From the NCBI GenBank assembly GCA_016716005.1, contig JADJXE010000001.1:1315001-1379000 (forward strand): a stretch of DNA of 64,000 nt, in the 5' to 3' direction. How positions within the stretch are numbered: position 1 is the stretch's first letter; every line of letters starts with the position of its first letter. Positions 1 through 10,448 of the stretch are shown here, one piece after another. The notes beneath the pieces were generated by a model. The model was not told where the DNA came from and searched no databases. It worked only from the letters and a program-made list of their open reading frames with translations. Source of the stretch: Acidimicrobiales bacterium (GTDB lineage Bacteria > Actinomycetota > Acidimicrobiia > Acidimicrobiales > JADJXE01). The position numbers and the translations under genes were made by a program.

Positions 1-744
1 CCACCGGGGAGCCATCCCGAGGCGGCGGCGAACCCCGACGTCGACGCCTACGCGCTCACCCACAACGAGACCTCGACGGGCGTCGCCATGACCCTGCGCC
101 GGCCGGTCGACGCCGACGGCCTGGTCCTGGTCGACGCCACGTCGGCGGCCGGCGGGCTGCGCTGGAGCCCGGCCGAGGTCGACGTGTACTACTTCGCCCC
201 CCAGAAGTCGTTCGCGTCGGACGGCGGGCTGTGGCTGGCCGCCTGCTCGCCGGCCGCGATCGAGCGGATCGAGCGCATCCGGGCCTCGGCCCGGTGGGTG
301 CCGGCCTCGCTCGACCTCGGGATCGCCCTCGACAACAGCCGCGCCGACCAGACCTACAACACCCCGGCGCTGGCCACGCTGTTCCTGCTGGCCGATCAGG
401 TGCGGTGGATGCTGCGCAACGGCGGCCTCGACTTCGCGGCCGGGCGCAGCGAGCGCTCGGCCGCGATCCTGTACGGCTGGGCCGAGGCGTCGCCCGTGGC
501 GACCCCGTTCGTACGAGAGCCCGCGATGCGGTCGGCCGTCGTCGGCACCATCGATCTGGGCGATCGCGTCGACGCCGACGTGGTGGCCAAGGTGCTGCGG
601 GCCAACGGGGTGGTCGACACGGAGTCGTACCGCAAGCTGGGGCGCAACCAGCTGCGGATCGGCATGTTCCCCGCGGTCGACCCCGACGACGTGTCGGCCC
701 TCACCGCGTGCATCGACCACGTGGTCGAGCGGTTGGGCGGCTGA
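1..744 (+). CDS. serC: Phosphoserine aminotransferase, 5' end missing
   Basis: Converts 3-phosphohydroxypyruvate and glutamate to phosphoserine in serine synthesis (PLP-dependent, cytosolic). The reading frame is open from base 1, so the N-terminal part lies outside the window. Visible landmarks are HNETSTGV near the start, FAPQKSFASDGG with the PLP-binding lysine (window residue about 69), and the YNTPAL motif typical of SerC. The C-terminal half is the usual small domain, ending RIGMFPAVDPDD before the TGA. The sequence resembles the actinobacterial SerC type. A 110-base gap separates it from the next gene, so co-transcription is uncertain. Confidence 0.93.
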   Translation, partial: PPGSHPEAAANPDVDAYALTHNETSTGVAMTLRRPVDADGLVLVDATSAAGGLRWSPAEVDVYYFAPQKSFASDGGLWLAACSPAAIERIERIRASARWVPASLDLGIALDNSRADQTYNTPALATLFLLADQVRWMLRNGGLDFAAGRSERSAAILYGWAEASPVATPFVREPAMRSAVVGTIDLGDRVDADVVAKVLRANGVVDTESYRKLGRNQLRIGMFPAVDPDDVSALTACIDHVVERLGG

Positions 745-854
745 GCAGGGGCCCGGCGCCGCCGCGCCGAGGCGCAACCCCGTGCGAAGCGCCACGCCTC
801 GCGCCAGAATCGTGGACCGCCCTTCCCCAGCCGCTCACCCCTCCGAGGTCGACG

Positions 855-2576
855 ATGCCCACCCCTGCCGAGGTCCAGGCCCTGCTCACCGGTCCCGGTG
901 GCCCCTTCGAGGTCGCCACCGAGGCCGTGAACGGCATGGAGATGAAGGTCTACCGGGATCGCCTCCCGAGCCTCCGCGAGGTGTCGGCGCTGGGCGCCGC
1001 CCTCCACGCCGACAAGCCCTACCTCGTCCACGGCGACACCCGGATCTCCTTCGCCGACTTCGCCGCGCAGGCCAACGCCGTGTCCGCCAACCTGGCCGAG
1101 CGCTTCGGCGTCCGACCGGGTGACCGCGTGGCCGTCCTGTCGGCCAACAACCCGGGCTGGGTGCAGGCCTTCTGGGGCACCGTGAACCTGGGCGCCATCC
1201 TGGTCGGGCTCAACGGGTGGTGGAAGACCGACGAGATCGTCTACGGCCTGCAGGACTCCGGGTCACGGGTGCTCGTCGCCGACGGGGCCCGCTTCGCCCG
1301 CATCGCCGACCAGCTCGACCAGGTACCCGCGCTCGAGGCCGTCTTCCTCGTCGACGCCGACCCGGCCGAGCACGGGGGCGACCCTCGCCTGCACCGGTTC
1401 GACGAGCTCCTCGACGGAGCCGGCGTACATGCCGCCCCGGCCGCCCCGATCGCCGAGGACGACCCGGCGGTGATCTTCTACACCAGCGGCACCACCGGCA
1501 AGCCGAAGGGCGCCATCTCGACGCACCGCTCGATGATCGCCAACCTCCAGAACACCGTCTACAACGCCACCGCCGGCGCCCTGGTCGGCGGCGCCGGTGT
1601 GCTGCCGACCGGGGACGGACCGCAGCCCGCGGCGCTCCTCACCTCGCCGCTGTTCCACGTGTCGGGGTGCCACTCCGGGATCGTGGTGGCCATCCTCGCC
1701 GGCATCAAGACCGTCATCCCGGTCGGCAGGTTCGAGCCCGAGAAGGCGATGCAGCTCATCGAGGACGAGCGCATCACGGTGTGGGCCACCGTCCCGACCA
1801 TGGTGTGGCGGGTCGTGGAGCACCCCGACCGGCACGGCTACGACCTGTCGTCGGTCACCTCGGTGGCGTACGGCGGTTCGCCGTCGGCGGCCGAGCTCCA
1901 GCGCCGGGTGCAGGAGACCTTCCCGAAGGTGACCACGCTCGGCAACGCCTACGGCCTGACCGAGTCGAGCTCGGTCGCCACGGTCATCTCGGGGCAGGAG
2001 TTCCTCGACCGCCCCGACTCCGTGGGCCGCCCGGTGCCCGTGGTCGACATCCGCATCGTCGACGATGCCGGCCGGGAGGTGCCCACCGGCCACACGGGCG
2101 AGGTGCTGATCCGGGGCCCCATCATCATGCCCGGCTACTGGGGCAAGCCGGAGGCCACCGCCACCACCGTGGTCGACGGGTGGCTGCGCAGCGGCGACGT
2201 CGGCCACGTCGACGACGAGGGCTACCTCTACATCACCGACCGGGCCAAGGACATGATCATCCGGGGCGGCGAGAACGTGTACTGCGTCGAGATCGAGAAC
2301 CGCCTGGTCGAGCACCCCGAGATCGCCGAGGCGGCGGTGATCGGCGTGCCCCACCCGACCCTGGGCGAGGAGGTCAAGGCGGTGGTGCGGGTGGAAGCCG
2401 GGTCGACCCTCACCGAGCAGGCGGTGCGGGCGTGGGTGGCCGGGGCGCTGGCCGACTTCAAGGTGCCGGCCTACGTCGAGCTCACCGACGACCTCCTCCC
2501 CCGGAACCCCTCGGGGAAGCTGCTCAAGAACGTCCTGCGGGGCGAGGGCGAGGTGAGCTTCGCCGAGACGTTGTAG
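855..2576 (+). CDS. Long-chain acyl-CoA synthetase (AMP-binding family)
   Basis: A 573-residue ATP-dependent acyl-CoA ligase of the class I adenylate-forming family; it activates a carboxylate through an acyl-AMP. The phosphate-binding loop YTSGTTGKPKGA lies near residues 208-219. The core motif YGLTESS follows, then the hinge region TDRAKDMIIRGGENV near 460-475 and the catalytic lysine in PSGKLLKN near the C-terminus. I chose ATG 855 because GAGG sits six bases upstream and the residues after it match the family N-terminus; the frame is open further upstream without a better start. The substrate cannot be read from sequence, but medium or long fatty acids are likely. It converges on metY. 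Confidence 0.9.
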   Translation: MPTPAEVQALLTGPGGPFEVATEAVNGMEMKVYRDRLPSLREVSALGAALHADKPYLVHGDTRISFADFAAQANAVSANLAERFGVRPGDRVAVLSANNPGWVQAFWGTVNLGAILVGLNGWWKTDEIVYGLQDSGSRVLVADGARFARIADQLDQVPALEAVFLVDADPAEHGGDPRLHRFDELLDGAGVHAAPAAPIAEDDPAVIFYTSGTTGKPKGAISTHRSMIANLQNTVYNATAGALVGGAGVLPTGDGPQPAALLTSPLFHVSGCHSGIVVAILAGIKTVIPVGRFEPEKAMQLIEDERITVWATVPTMVWRVVEHPDRHGYDLSSVTSVAYGGSPSAAELQRRVQETFPKVTTLGNAYGLTESSSVATVISGQEFLDRPDSVGRPVPVVDIRIVDDAGREVPTGHTGEVLIRGPIIMPGYWGKPEATATTVVDGWLRSGDVGHVDDEGYLYITDRAKDMIIRGGENVYCVEIENRLVEHPEIAEAAVIGVPHPTLGEEVKAVVRVEAGSTLTEQAVRAWVAGALADFKVPAYVELTDDLLPRNPSGKLLKNVLRGEGEVSFAETL

Positions 2577-2639
2577 GGTTCCGCAACCCTTCGTGGCGCC
2601 CGGCCCTTCGGGGGGATGGCCGGAACCACGATGCAGGCC

Positions 2640-2666
2640 GACGCCCGGCCCTCGCGGCCGGGCGTC
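2640..2666. terminator. Perfect 11-bp hairpin between convergent genes
   Basis: GACGCCCGGCC and GGCCGGGCGTC form an 11-bp stem with a 5-base loop (CTCGC), 64 bases after the acyl-CoA ligase stop and 14 before the metY stop. Neither side has a U-tract, so it would act as a U-less terminator for both convergent transcripts. Confidence 0.6.
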
Positions 2667-2679
2667 GCCGCGTCGTCGG

Positions 2680-3972
<1,293 letters not shown>

Positions 3973-4016
3973 CGGAGGTCCCTCCACGGGTGGACACGTT
4001 CTACGACGGACGCCGC

Positions 4017-4045
4017 AGCCTAGGACCGAAAACCTGACCTGACAA
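4017..4045 (-). promoter_or_regulatory. Promoter of metY
   Basis: On the minus strand, TTGTCA (4045-4040) and TAGGCT (4022-4017) are separated by exactly 17 bases, a good match to a housekeeping sigma promoter. The predicted leader is only about 35-40 bases, too short for a SAM riboswitch. Confidence 0.6.
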
Positions 4046-4081
4046 GTAAGAAATCGGGGCGCCCCGGGTGGGGCCCCCGGG

Positions 4082-4261
4082 CTACCAGTCGCGCCCGGAC
4101 GCCCCGACGCCGGCGATCAGCGAGGTCAGGAGGATGCCGCCCGGCAGGGCGCCCCAGAAGCCCACGGCGGTGACCCCCACGTTGCCGAGGAACAGCATGA
4201 GCAGCCAGGTGGCGGGGAAGGACGCGACGACGGCGACGATGACGATGACGACGAAGGCCAT
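4082..4261 (-). CDS. Small membrane protein, 59 residues
   Basis: This ORF encodes 59 residues with two hydrophobic segments. Segment one is about residues 2-26 (starting AFVVIVIVAVVA). Segment two is about 31-53 (TAVGFWGALPGG then ILLTSLIAGV). The tail ends GASGRDW. AAGGAG lies ten bases upstream of ATG 4261. The second-base pattern is strongly hydrophobic, which argues for a real membrane protein rather than chance. Function is unknown. It sits between the end of the ilv operon and metY, all on the same strand, downstream of a terminator-like hairpin. A TAGCGT hexamer at 4301-4296 could be its -10 element. Confidence 0.65.
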   Translation of the reverse strand: MAFVVIVIVAVVASFPATWLLMLFLGNVGVTAVGFWGALPGGILLTSLIAGVGASGRDW

Positions 4262-4301
4262 GTCGAGCAGCTCCTTGCATCGGGCGGAACCCCCGACGCT
4301 A

Positions 4302-4326
4302 CCGCCGGCCGGAGCGGGGCCGGCGG
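4302..4326 (-). terminator. Hairpin after ilvC
   Basis: CCGCCGGCC and GGCCGGCGG pair perfectly (9 bp, 7-base loop), starting 29 bases after the ilvC stop. No U-tract follows. It probably ends the ilv operon transcript. Confidence 0.5.
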
Positions 4327-4354
4327 ATGCCCGCCGCGCCCGCCGCGCCGCCGC

Positions 4355-5380
<1,026 letters not shown>

Positions 5381-5384
5381 CGGT

Positions 5385-5921
5385 TCAACCGGCCTTTCCG
5401 CCCACGGCACGGAGCCGTGGCGCGCTCTTGTCGAGACGGGGCAGGGCCACGCGGCCCGTGCGCTGGATCTGGACGATGCCATACGGGCGCATCAGGTCCT
5501 CGAAGTCGTCCAGCTTGGTGGGGACGCCCGAGAGCATGACCGTGATCTCGTCGTGGCCGACGTCGACGATCACGCCCTCGAACACCTGCACCAGCTCGAT
5601 CACCTGGCCCCGGGTGGGGCCGTCGGCGCGCGCCGTGACCAGCATGAGCTCGCGCTCCACCGAGTCGGCGGGGGCCAGCTCGCTGATCTTGACCACGTTG
5701 ATGAGCTTGAACAGCTGCTTCACGATCTGCTCGAGGGGGGCGGACTCCACGTCGATCACGATCGTGATGCGGCTGAAACGCTCGTCGTCGGTGGGGGCCA
5801 CCGCCAGCGAGTAGATGTTGTAGCCCCGCCGGGCGAACAGCGAGGCAACGCGGGCGAGCACGCCCGCCTTGTTCTCCACCAGCACCGACAGGGTGTGGTG
5901 CGCACCGGGCGGGATCGTCAT
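5385..5921 (-). CDS. ilvN: Acetolactate synthase small (regulatory) subunit
   Basis: The 178-residue regulatory subunit activates IlvB and gives valine feedback inhibition. An N-terminal ACT domain is visible (LSVLVENKAGVLARVASLF, then GYNIYSLAVAPT), about residues 10-80. The C-terminal domain follows (RELMLVTARAD, VDVGHDEITVMLSG). The ATG at 5921 overlaps the TGA of ilvB by four bases, so translation is probably coupled, and ilvC starts four bases after the stop. Length and domain order are normal for the family, and the glycine-rich ACT loop that binds valine is intact. Confidence 0.96.
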   Translation of the reverse strand: MTIPPGAHHTLSVLVENKAGVLARVASLFARRGYNIYSLAVAPTDDERFSRITIVIDVESAPLEQIVKQLFKLINVVKISELAPADSVERELMLVTARADGPTRGQVIELVQVFEGVIVDVGHDEITVMLSGVPTKLDDFEDLMRPYGIVQIQRTGRVALPRLDKSAPRLRAVGGKAG

Positions 5922-7648
5922 CGCTCGGCCCCCTCTCGCTGCGCCGGCGGCAGCACGATGTCGTCGTTGGAGCGGCCAGCCGGGACCATCGGGAACACCT
6001 TCTCCCGGGCGTCGGTGCGGAAGTCGATCACCACCGGCCGGTCGTCGATCTCGTTGGCCTTCTCGATGGCCGGGAGGACCTCCTCGGGGGCCTCCACCCG
6101 CAGGCCGACGCAGCCCATGGCCTCGGCCCACTTCACGTAGTCGGGCAGGTCGGGCGACAGGTACACCTCGGAGTAGCGCTCGTCGTAGAACATCTCCTGC
6201 CACTGCCGCACCATGCCGAGGTACGCGTTGTTCAGGATCGCCACCTTCACGGGGATCCGCTCGGTCGAGGCCGTCACCAGCTCCTGCGCGGTCATCTGGA
6301 AGCAGCCGTCGCCGTCGACCGCCCACACCATCCGGTCGGGCCGGCCCACCTTGGCGCCGATGGCCGCCGGCACCGAGAAGCCCATGGTGCCCAACCCACC
6401 CGAGTTCACCCAGGTGTACGGCTCGTTGAACCGCCAGTACTGGCTCGACCACATCTGGTGCTGCCCCACCCCGGACACGAGGATCGTGTCGCTCGGGGTG
6501 TTGTCGCGCAGCTGCTCCAGCACGAACTGGGGCTTCAGGGCATCGCCCTCACGCGACGGCTCGTAGGTGAGCGGGTAGTTCTCCCGCCAGCCCGAGACGC
6601 GGCTCCTCCACGCCGACGTGTCGGCCTGCTCCGTGCCGCCGTCGAGCAGCGCCCTGATCTCGCGCACGAGCTCCTCGATGACGAGGCGGCAGTCGCCCAC
6701 GATCGGCACGTCCGGCTTGCGCACCTTGCCCTGCTCGGCGGGGTCGATGTCGACGTGGATGACCTTGGCGTCGGGGGCGAAGGCGTCGACCTTGCCGGTG
6801 ACCCGGTCGTCGAAGCGGGACCCGAGGGCGATCAGCAGGTCGGCCTCCTGCATCGCGGTGACGGCGGTGTAGCTGCCGTGCATGCCGGGCATGCCCAGGC
6901 AGAGCCGGTGGTCGTCGGGGAACGCGCCCCGGGCCATCAGGGTGGTGACCACGTGGATGTCGGTGAGCTCGGCCAGCTCGCGGAGCGCCTCCGCGGCCCG
7001 GGCCTTGAGGATGCCGCCGCCGGCGTAGATCACGGGGCGGCGCGAGGCGAGGATCAGCCGGGCCGCCTCCTTGATCATGCGGGGGTGCCCCTTGGTGGTC
7101 GGCCGGTAGCCGGGAAGGTCGACCGACTCGGGCCAGTACCAGTCCATGGTGGCCTGGGCCACGTCCTTGGGGACGTCGACGAGCACGGGGCCGGGGCGGC
7201 CGGTGGTGGCGATGTGGAACGCCTCGCGCACGATCCGGGGGAGGTCCTGGGCGTTCATGACCAGCTCGTTGTGCTTGGTGACCGACCGGGTGATGCCGAC
7301 CGTGTCGCACTCCTGGAAGGCGTCGGTGCCGATGGCGGTGCTCGGCACCTGGCCCGTGATCACGACCATCGGGATCGAGTCCATGTAGGCGTCGCACAGC
7401 GGCGTGACGATGTTGGTCGCGGCCGGCCCGCTGGTGACGATGGCCACGCCGGGGCGCCCCGTGGCGTGGGCGTAGCCCTCGGCCATGTGGCCGGCACCCT
7501 GCTCGTGGCGCACGAGGATGTGGCGGATCGGCGAGTCGATGATCGGGTCGTACACCGGCAGGATCGCCCCACCGGGGAGGCCGAACATGACCTCCACGCC
7601 CTCCATCTCGAGGCTGCGGATGAGGGCCTGGGCCCCGGTCAGCTGCAT
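5918..7648 (-). CDS. ilvB: Acetolactate synthase large (catalytic) subunit
   Basis: A 576-residue ThDP- and FAD-dependent enzyme that condenses pyruvate with pyruvate or 2-oxobutyrate. The catalytic glutamate is in VRHEQGAGHMAEGY, the FAD region contains LGSRFDDRVTG, and the ThDP/Mg motif runs from GDGCFQM to ILNN. ATG 7648 (MQLTGAQALI) is chosen because AGGAG lies ten bases upstream and the family N-terminus begins here; the frame continues upstream into leader RNA. It is preceded by a 220-base leader with a branched-chain codon peptide and hairpins, so the ilvBNC operon is probably under attenuation. ilvD lies directly upstream on the same strand. Confidence 0.97.
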   Translation of the reverse strand: MQLTGAQALIRSLEMEGVEVMFGLPGGAILPVYDPIIDSPIRHILVRHEQGAGHMAEGYAHATGRPGVAIVTSGPAATNIVTPLCDAYMDSIPMVVITGQVPSTAIGTDAFQECDTVGITRSVTKHNELVMNAQDLPRIVREAFHIATTGRPGPVLVDVPKDVAQATMDWYWPESVDLPGYRPTTKGHPRMIKEAARLILASRRPVIYAGGGILKARAAEALRELAELTDIHVVTTLMARGAFPDDHRLCLGMPGMHGSYTAVTAMQEADLLIALGSRFDDRVTGKVDAFAPDAKVIHVDIDPAEQGKVRKPDVPIVGDCRLVIEELVREIRALLDGGTEQADTSAWRSRVSGWRENYPLTYEPSREGDALKPQFVLEQLRDNTPSDTILVSGVGQHQMWSSQYWRFNEPYTWVNSGGLGTMGFSVPAAIGAKVGRPDRMVWAVDGDGCFQMTAQELVTASTERIPVKVAILNNAYLGMVRQWQEMFYDERYSEVYLSPDLPDYVKWAEAMGCVGLRVEAPEEVLPAIEKANEIDDRPVVIDFRTDAREKVFPMVPAGRSNDDIVLPPAQREGAER

Positions 7649-7709
7649 GTGCCTGTTGCTCCTGGCTCGTCGTTGAGGGGTGAGGCGGGATCGGTGATCG
7701 AGGTCCGAA

Positions 7710-7773
7710 CGTGCAACGACCTCCCACGAGGGGAGGTCGTCGGTGCGCACGCGCGAGCGGGTCGGGCGTGCGC
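7710..7773 (-). promoter_or_regulatory. ilvB leader attenuator: two competing hairpins
   Basis: Two perfect hairpins follow the leader peptide. Hairpin 1 pairs 7766-7773 with 7745-7752 (8 bp, 13-base loop) and begins at the peptide stop codon. Hairpin 2 pairs 7731-7740 with 7716-7725 (10 bp, 5-base loop). Hairpin 2 can be lengthened by five pairs, 7747-7751 with 7710-7714, but those bases belong to hairpin 1, so the two states exclude each other. No U-tract follows hairpin 2. The switch may therefore act on translation or Rho access rather than by intrinsic termination. Confidence 0.65.
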
Positions 7774-7808
7774 TACGTGACTACGAGGATCCGGCTGCGG
7801 ACACACAT
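7773..7808 (-). CDS. ilvB leader peptide, 11 residues
   Basis: The reading frame encodes MCVRSRILVVT and a stop. Four consecutive codons for Ile, Leu, Val and Val, followed by Thr, lie just before the stop, and a hairpin starts at the stop codon. This is the layout of branched-chain amino acid attenuators; leader peptides before ilvB are established in actinobacteria. A GTG directly upstream at 7811 is in frame and lies six bases after a -10-like CAGACT, so initiation may be leaderless at the GTG. There is no clear Shine-Dalgarno sequence. The peptide probably has no function of its own: ribosome stalling would be the signal. Confidence 0.72.
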   Translation of the reverse strand: MCVRSRILVVT

Positions 7809-7817
7809 CACCCCGAC

Positions 7818-7847
7818 AGTCTGCCAGGGCTGCTCGCCCTCGGGCAA
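7818..7847 (-). promoter_or_regulatory. Probable promoter of the ilvB leader
   Basis: On the minus strand TTGCCC (7847-7842) and CAGACT (7823-7818) are 18 bases apart. The start would fall at or next to GTG 7811/ATG 7808, giving a leader peptide mRNA with almost no 5' untranslated region. Confidence 0.5.
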
Positions 7848-7871
7848 CCCCGGGACCTCCGTCGGCCGTGC

Positions 7872-9566
7872 CTACGGCTGGGTGACCGCGCCCTGCTCGG
7901 CCCCGGTGACCAGGCGGGCGTACTTTGCCAGCACCCCCGTCGTGTACCGGGGCTCGGGGAGCCTCCAGCCGGCCCGGCGGGCCTCCAGCTCGAGGGGGTC
8001 GACGAGGAGGTCGATCGCCTTGGCGTGCACGTCGATCCGGATCCGGTCACCGTCGGCGACGAAGGCGATCGGACCGCCGTCGACGGCCTCGGGGGCGACG
8101 TGGCCGATGGAGAACCCCCAGGTGCCACCGGAGAAGCGGCCGTCGGTGACGAGGGCGCAGTCGGCCCCGCGGCCCGCCCCCTTGAGTGCGCCGGTGACGG
8201 CGAGCATCTCCCGCATGCCCGGCCCGCCCTTCGGTCCCTCGTAGCGGATCACCAGCACGCTCCCGGGCTCGATCGACCCGGCGAGGATGGCGTCCATCGC
8301 GCCCTGCTCCCCTTCGAACACGCGGGCCGTGCCCTCGAAGGTGAGCTGGTCGTGCGAGAGCCCGGCCACCTTCACGACCGATCCGTTGGGCGCCAGCGAA
8401 CCGGTGAGGACGTTGATCCCGCCATCGGGGTGGATCGCGTCGGCCAGCGGGTGCACCACGATCCCGTCGGGGGCCGGCGGATCGAGATCGGCCAGGTTCT
8501 CGGCCATGGTCCTGCCGGTCACGGTGAGCACGTCGCCGTGCAGCAGCCCGGCCTCGAGCAGGTGGCGCAGCACCACGGGCACGCCGCCGACGGCGTCGAG
8601 GTCGGTCATGTGGAACCGGCCCCCGGGCTTCATGTCCGCGATGTGCGCGACCCGGCCGGCCACGCGGTTGAAGTCGTCGAGGTGCAGCTCGACGCGGGCC
8701 TCGTTGGCGATGGCCAGGAGGTGCAGCACCGCGTTGGTGGACCCGCCCAGGGCGTTCACGACGGCGATGGCGTTCTCGAACGCCTCCTTCGTGAGGATCT
8801 GCCGGGGGCGGATGCCGAGCTCGAGCAGGTGCACGACCGCCCGGCCGCTGTCGTAGGCGAAGTCGTCACGGCGGCGGTCGACGGCCGGCGGGCTCGCGCT
8901 ACCCGGCAGGGCCATGCCGAGCGCCTCGCTCACCGACGCCATGGTGTTGGCGGTGAACATGCCCGCGCAGCTGCCCTCGGTGGGGCAGGCCCGCCTCTCG
9001 ATCTCGCCGAGCTCGGTCACGGTGAGGGTGCCGGCCGCACAGGCCCCCACCGCCTCGAACACGCTGACGATGTCGAGGGCCCGGCCGTCGTGGTGCCCGG
9101 GGAGGATCGTCCCCCCGTACAGGAACACCGACGGCAGGTCGAGGCGGGCCGCCGCCATCAGCATGCCCGGCAGGCTCTTGTCGCAGCCGGCGAACGTGAC
9201 CAGAGCGTCGAACCGCTCGGCGTGCATCACCGTCTCGACCGAGTCGGCGATCACCTCGCGGCTCACGAGCGAGGCCCGCATCCCCTCGTGGCCCATGGAG
9301 ATGCCGTCGCTGACGGCGATGGTGACGAACTCGACGGGGAACCCGCCCGCGGCCCGCACGCCCTCCTTGGCCCGCTTGGCCAGCCGATCGAGGGGGAGGT
9401 TGCACGGCGTGACCTCGTTCCAGGAGCTGGCCACGCCGACCTGGGGCTTGTCCCAGTCGTCGTCGGTCATCCCGATGGCCCGCAACATGGCCCGCTGGGG
9501 AGCGCGCTCGTAGCCGTCGGTGACCTCGTGGCTCCGTGGCTTCATCTCGCTCGGCATGCCTCGCAT
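7872..9566 (-). CDS. ilvD: Dihydroxy-acid dehydratase
   Basis: A 564-residue Fe-S enzyme that dehydrates 2,3-dihydroxy-isovalerate and -methylvalerate, the third common step of branched-chain amino acid synthesis. The three cluster cysteines are seen in WNEVTPCN (C55), TFAGCDKSLPG (C128) and PTEGSCAGMF (C200). The C-terminal swivelling domain has VIRYEGPKGGPGMREM and TDGRFSGGTWG. Three in-frame ATGs (9566, 9557, 9545) are possible and none has a strong ribosome site, so the exact start is open. It lies 63 bases upstream of the ilvB leader peptide on the same strand. Confidence 0.96.
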   Translation of the reverse strand: MRGMPSEMKPRSHEVTDGYERAPQRAMLRAIGMTDDDWDKPQVGVASSWNEVTPCNLPLDRLAKRAKEGVRAAGGFPVEFVTIAVSDGISMGHEGMRASLVSREVIADSVETVMHAERFDALVTFAGCDKSLPGMLMAAARLDLPSVFLYGGTILPGHHDGRALDIVSVFEAVGACAAGTLTVTELGEIERRACPTEGSCAGMFTANTMASVSEALGMALPGSASPPAVDRRRDDFAYDSGRAVVHLLELGIRPRQILTKEAFENAIAVVNALGGSTNAVLHLLAIANEARVELHLDDFNRVAGRVAHIADMKPGGRFHMTDLDAVGGVPVVLRHLLEAGLLHGDVLTVTGRTMAENLADLDPPAPDGIVVHPLADAIHPDGGINVLTGSLAPNGSVVKVAGLSHDQLTFEGTARVFEGEQGAMDAILAGSIEPGSVLVIRYEGPKGGPGMREMLAVTGALKGAGRGADCALVTDGRFSGGTWGFSIGHVAPEAVDGGPIAFVADGDRIRIDVHAKAIDLLVDPLELEARRAGWRLPEPRYTTGVLAKYARLVTGAEQGAVTQP

Positions 9567-9608
9567 GGTAGGCGCTGCCGGCGGCGGCCCCCCGGGGAGG
9601 CGCCGGCC

Positions 9609-10337
9609 TCAGGGAGCGACGACCTGCACGCCGCTGAACGACGTGTCGCTGACCTGCCAGGTGCGGACCCCGGTGTCCCCCGACTGCGGCACCGGGAACC
9701 CGGGCGGGCTGGCCGCCTCGAGGTCGGGGATCGTGAGGACCTCCTCGCCGCGCACCGACGCGGTGAGGGTGTTGCCCGAGACGACCACGTCGACGGCGAC
9801 CGGGCCGCCGTACCAGTCGTAGTCGTCGGCCGCCGTCATGGCGATCGGGTCCGACTCGACGTTGTTGTACCACTGGCGCACCACGAAGCCCCCGAGGCCG
9901 GGGTCGACCTGGAACGTGTACCCGGAGCGGACGAACCCGGTGCCGTCCTGGTCGGCCCGGAGCCACACGCCGAACCCGTTGCCCTGGGTGAACTGCCCGG
10001 TGAGCATCACCCGGAGGTCCCGCACGTCGAGGCCGCCGAACCCCCGGCGGTCCCCGGTGGATCCCGGCGGGAACACGATCGTGCCGTCGGGGAGGACCTG
10101 CCCCCCGTTCATCACCACCCACTCGAGGGCGTACGGATCGTCGAGCACCAGCCGGCCGTCGAGCTCGGTCGCGGCGTCGGCGAACCCCCCGCCCACCCGA
10201 TCGCCCAGGTAGCCGACGGCGCCGATCGCGACCGCGACGAGAAACCCGAGGAGCAGCGCGTACTCGACGAGGGACGCGCCCCGCTCGGACGAGCTCGCGT
10301 CGGGGACCCCTGGGGTCCTCACCTCGCCGTGGCCCAT
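9609..10337 (-). CDS. Flp-pilin-like N-terminus fused to a beta-rich extracellular domain
   Basis: A 242-residue protein. Residues about 18-48 are a Flp/Fap-type pilin segment: ERGASLVEYALLL with Glu at +5 and Tyr at +6 after the glycine, as processed by TadV-type prepilin peptidases, followed by a single hydrophobic helix. The remaining ~190 residues are beta-rich with many aromatic and Asp/Gly turns (QWYNN, DDYDWYGGP). They look like a LamG or DUF1080-type carbohydrate-binding fold, but I cannot assign the family firmly. ATG 10337 follows GGGAGG with five-base spacing; the GTG at 10364 is poorer. No other tad pilus gene is nearby. Likely surface-anchored or exported. Confidence 0.75.
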   Translation of the reverse strand: MGHGEVRTPGVPDASSSERGASLVEYALLLGFLVAVAIGAVGYLGDRVGGGFADAATELDGRLVLDDPYALEWVVMNGGQVLPDGTIVFPPGSTGDRRGFGGLDVRDLRVMLTGQFTQGNGFGVWLRADQDGTGFVRSGYTFQVDPGLGGFVVRQWYNNVESDPIAMTAADDYDWYGGPVAVDVVVSGNTLTASVRGEEVLTIPDLEAASPPGFPVPQSGDTGVRTWQVSDTSFSGVQVVAP

Positions 10338-10448
10338 GCCAGCCTCCCGGAACGACTCCGGCACGACACGTATCGGCGCGACCGCCGGCCGCCTTGAGCG
10401 CGGACGCCCCGCGCGACCGCGGACGCGTCGACGAGGCCTCGCGCCCGG

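Noticed and set aside
3973..4081. SAM riboswitch in the metY leader
   Set aside because: A promoter with 17-base spacing leaves only about 35-40 bases before the ATG, too short.
4020..4280. 86-codon open frame overlapping the small membrane protein gene
   Set aside because: Arg/His-rich in the wrong frame; the overlapping 59-residue frame has the hydrophobic pattern and ribosome site.
7716..7740. Classic intrinsic terminator before ilvB
   Set aside because: The stem is strong but is followed by a mixed sequence, not a run of U.
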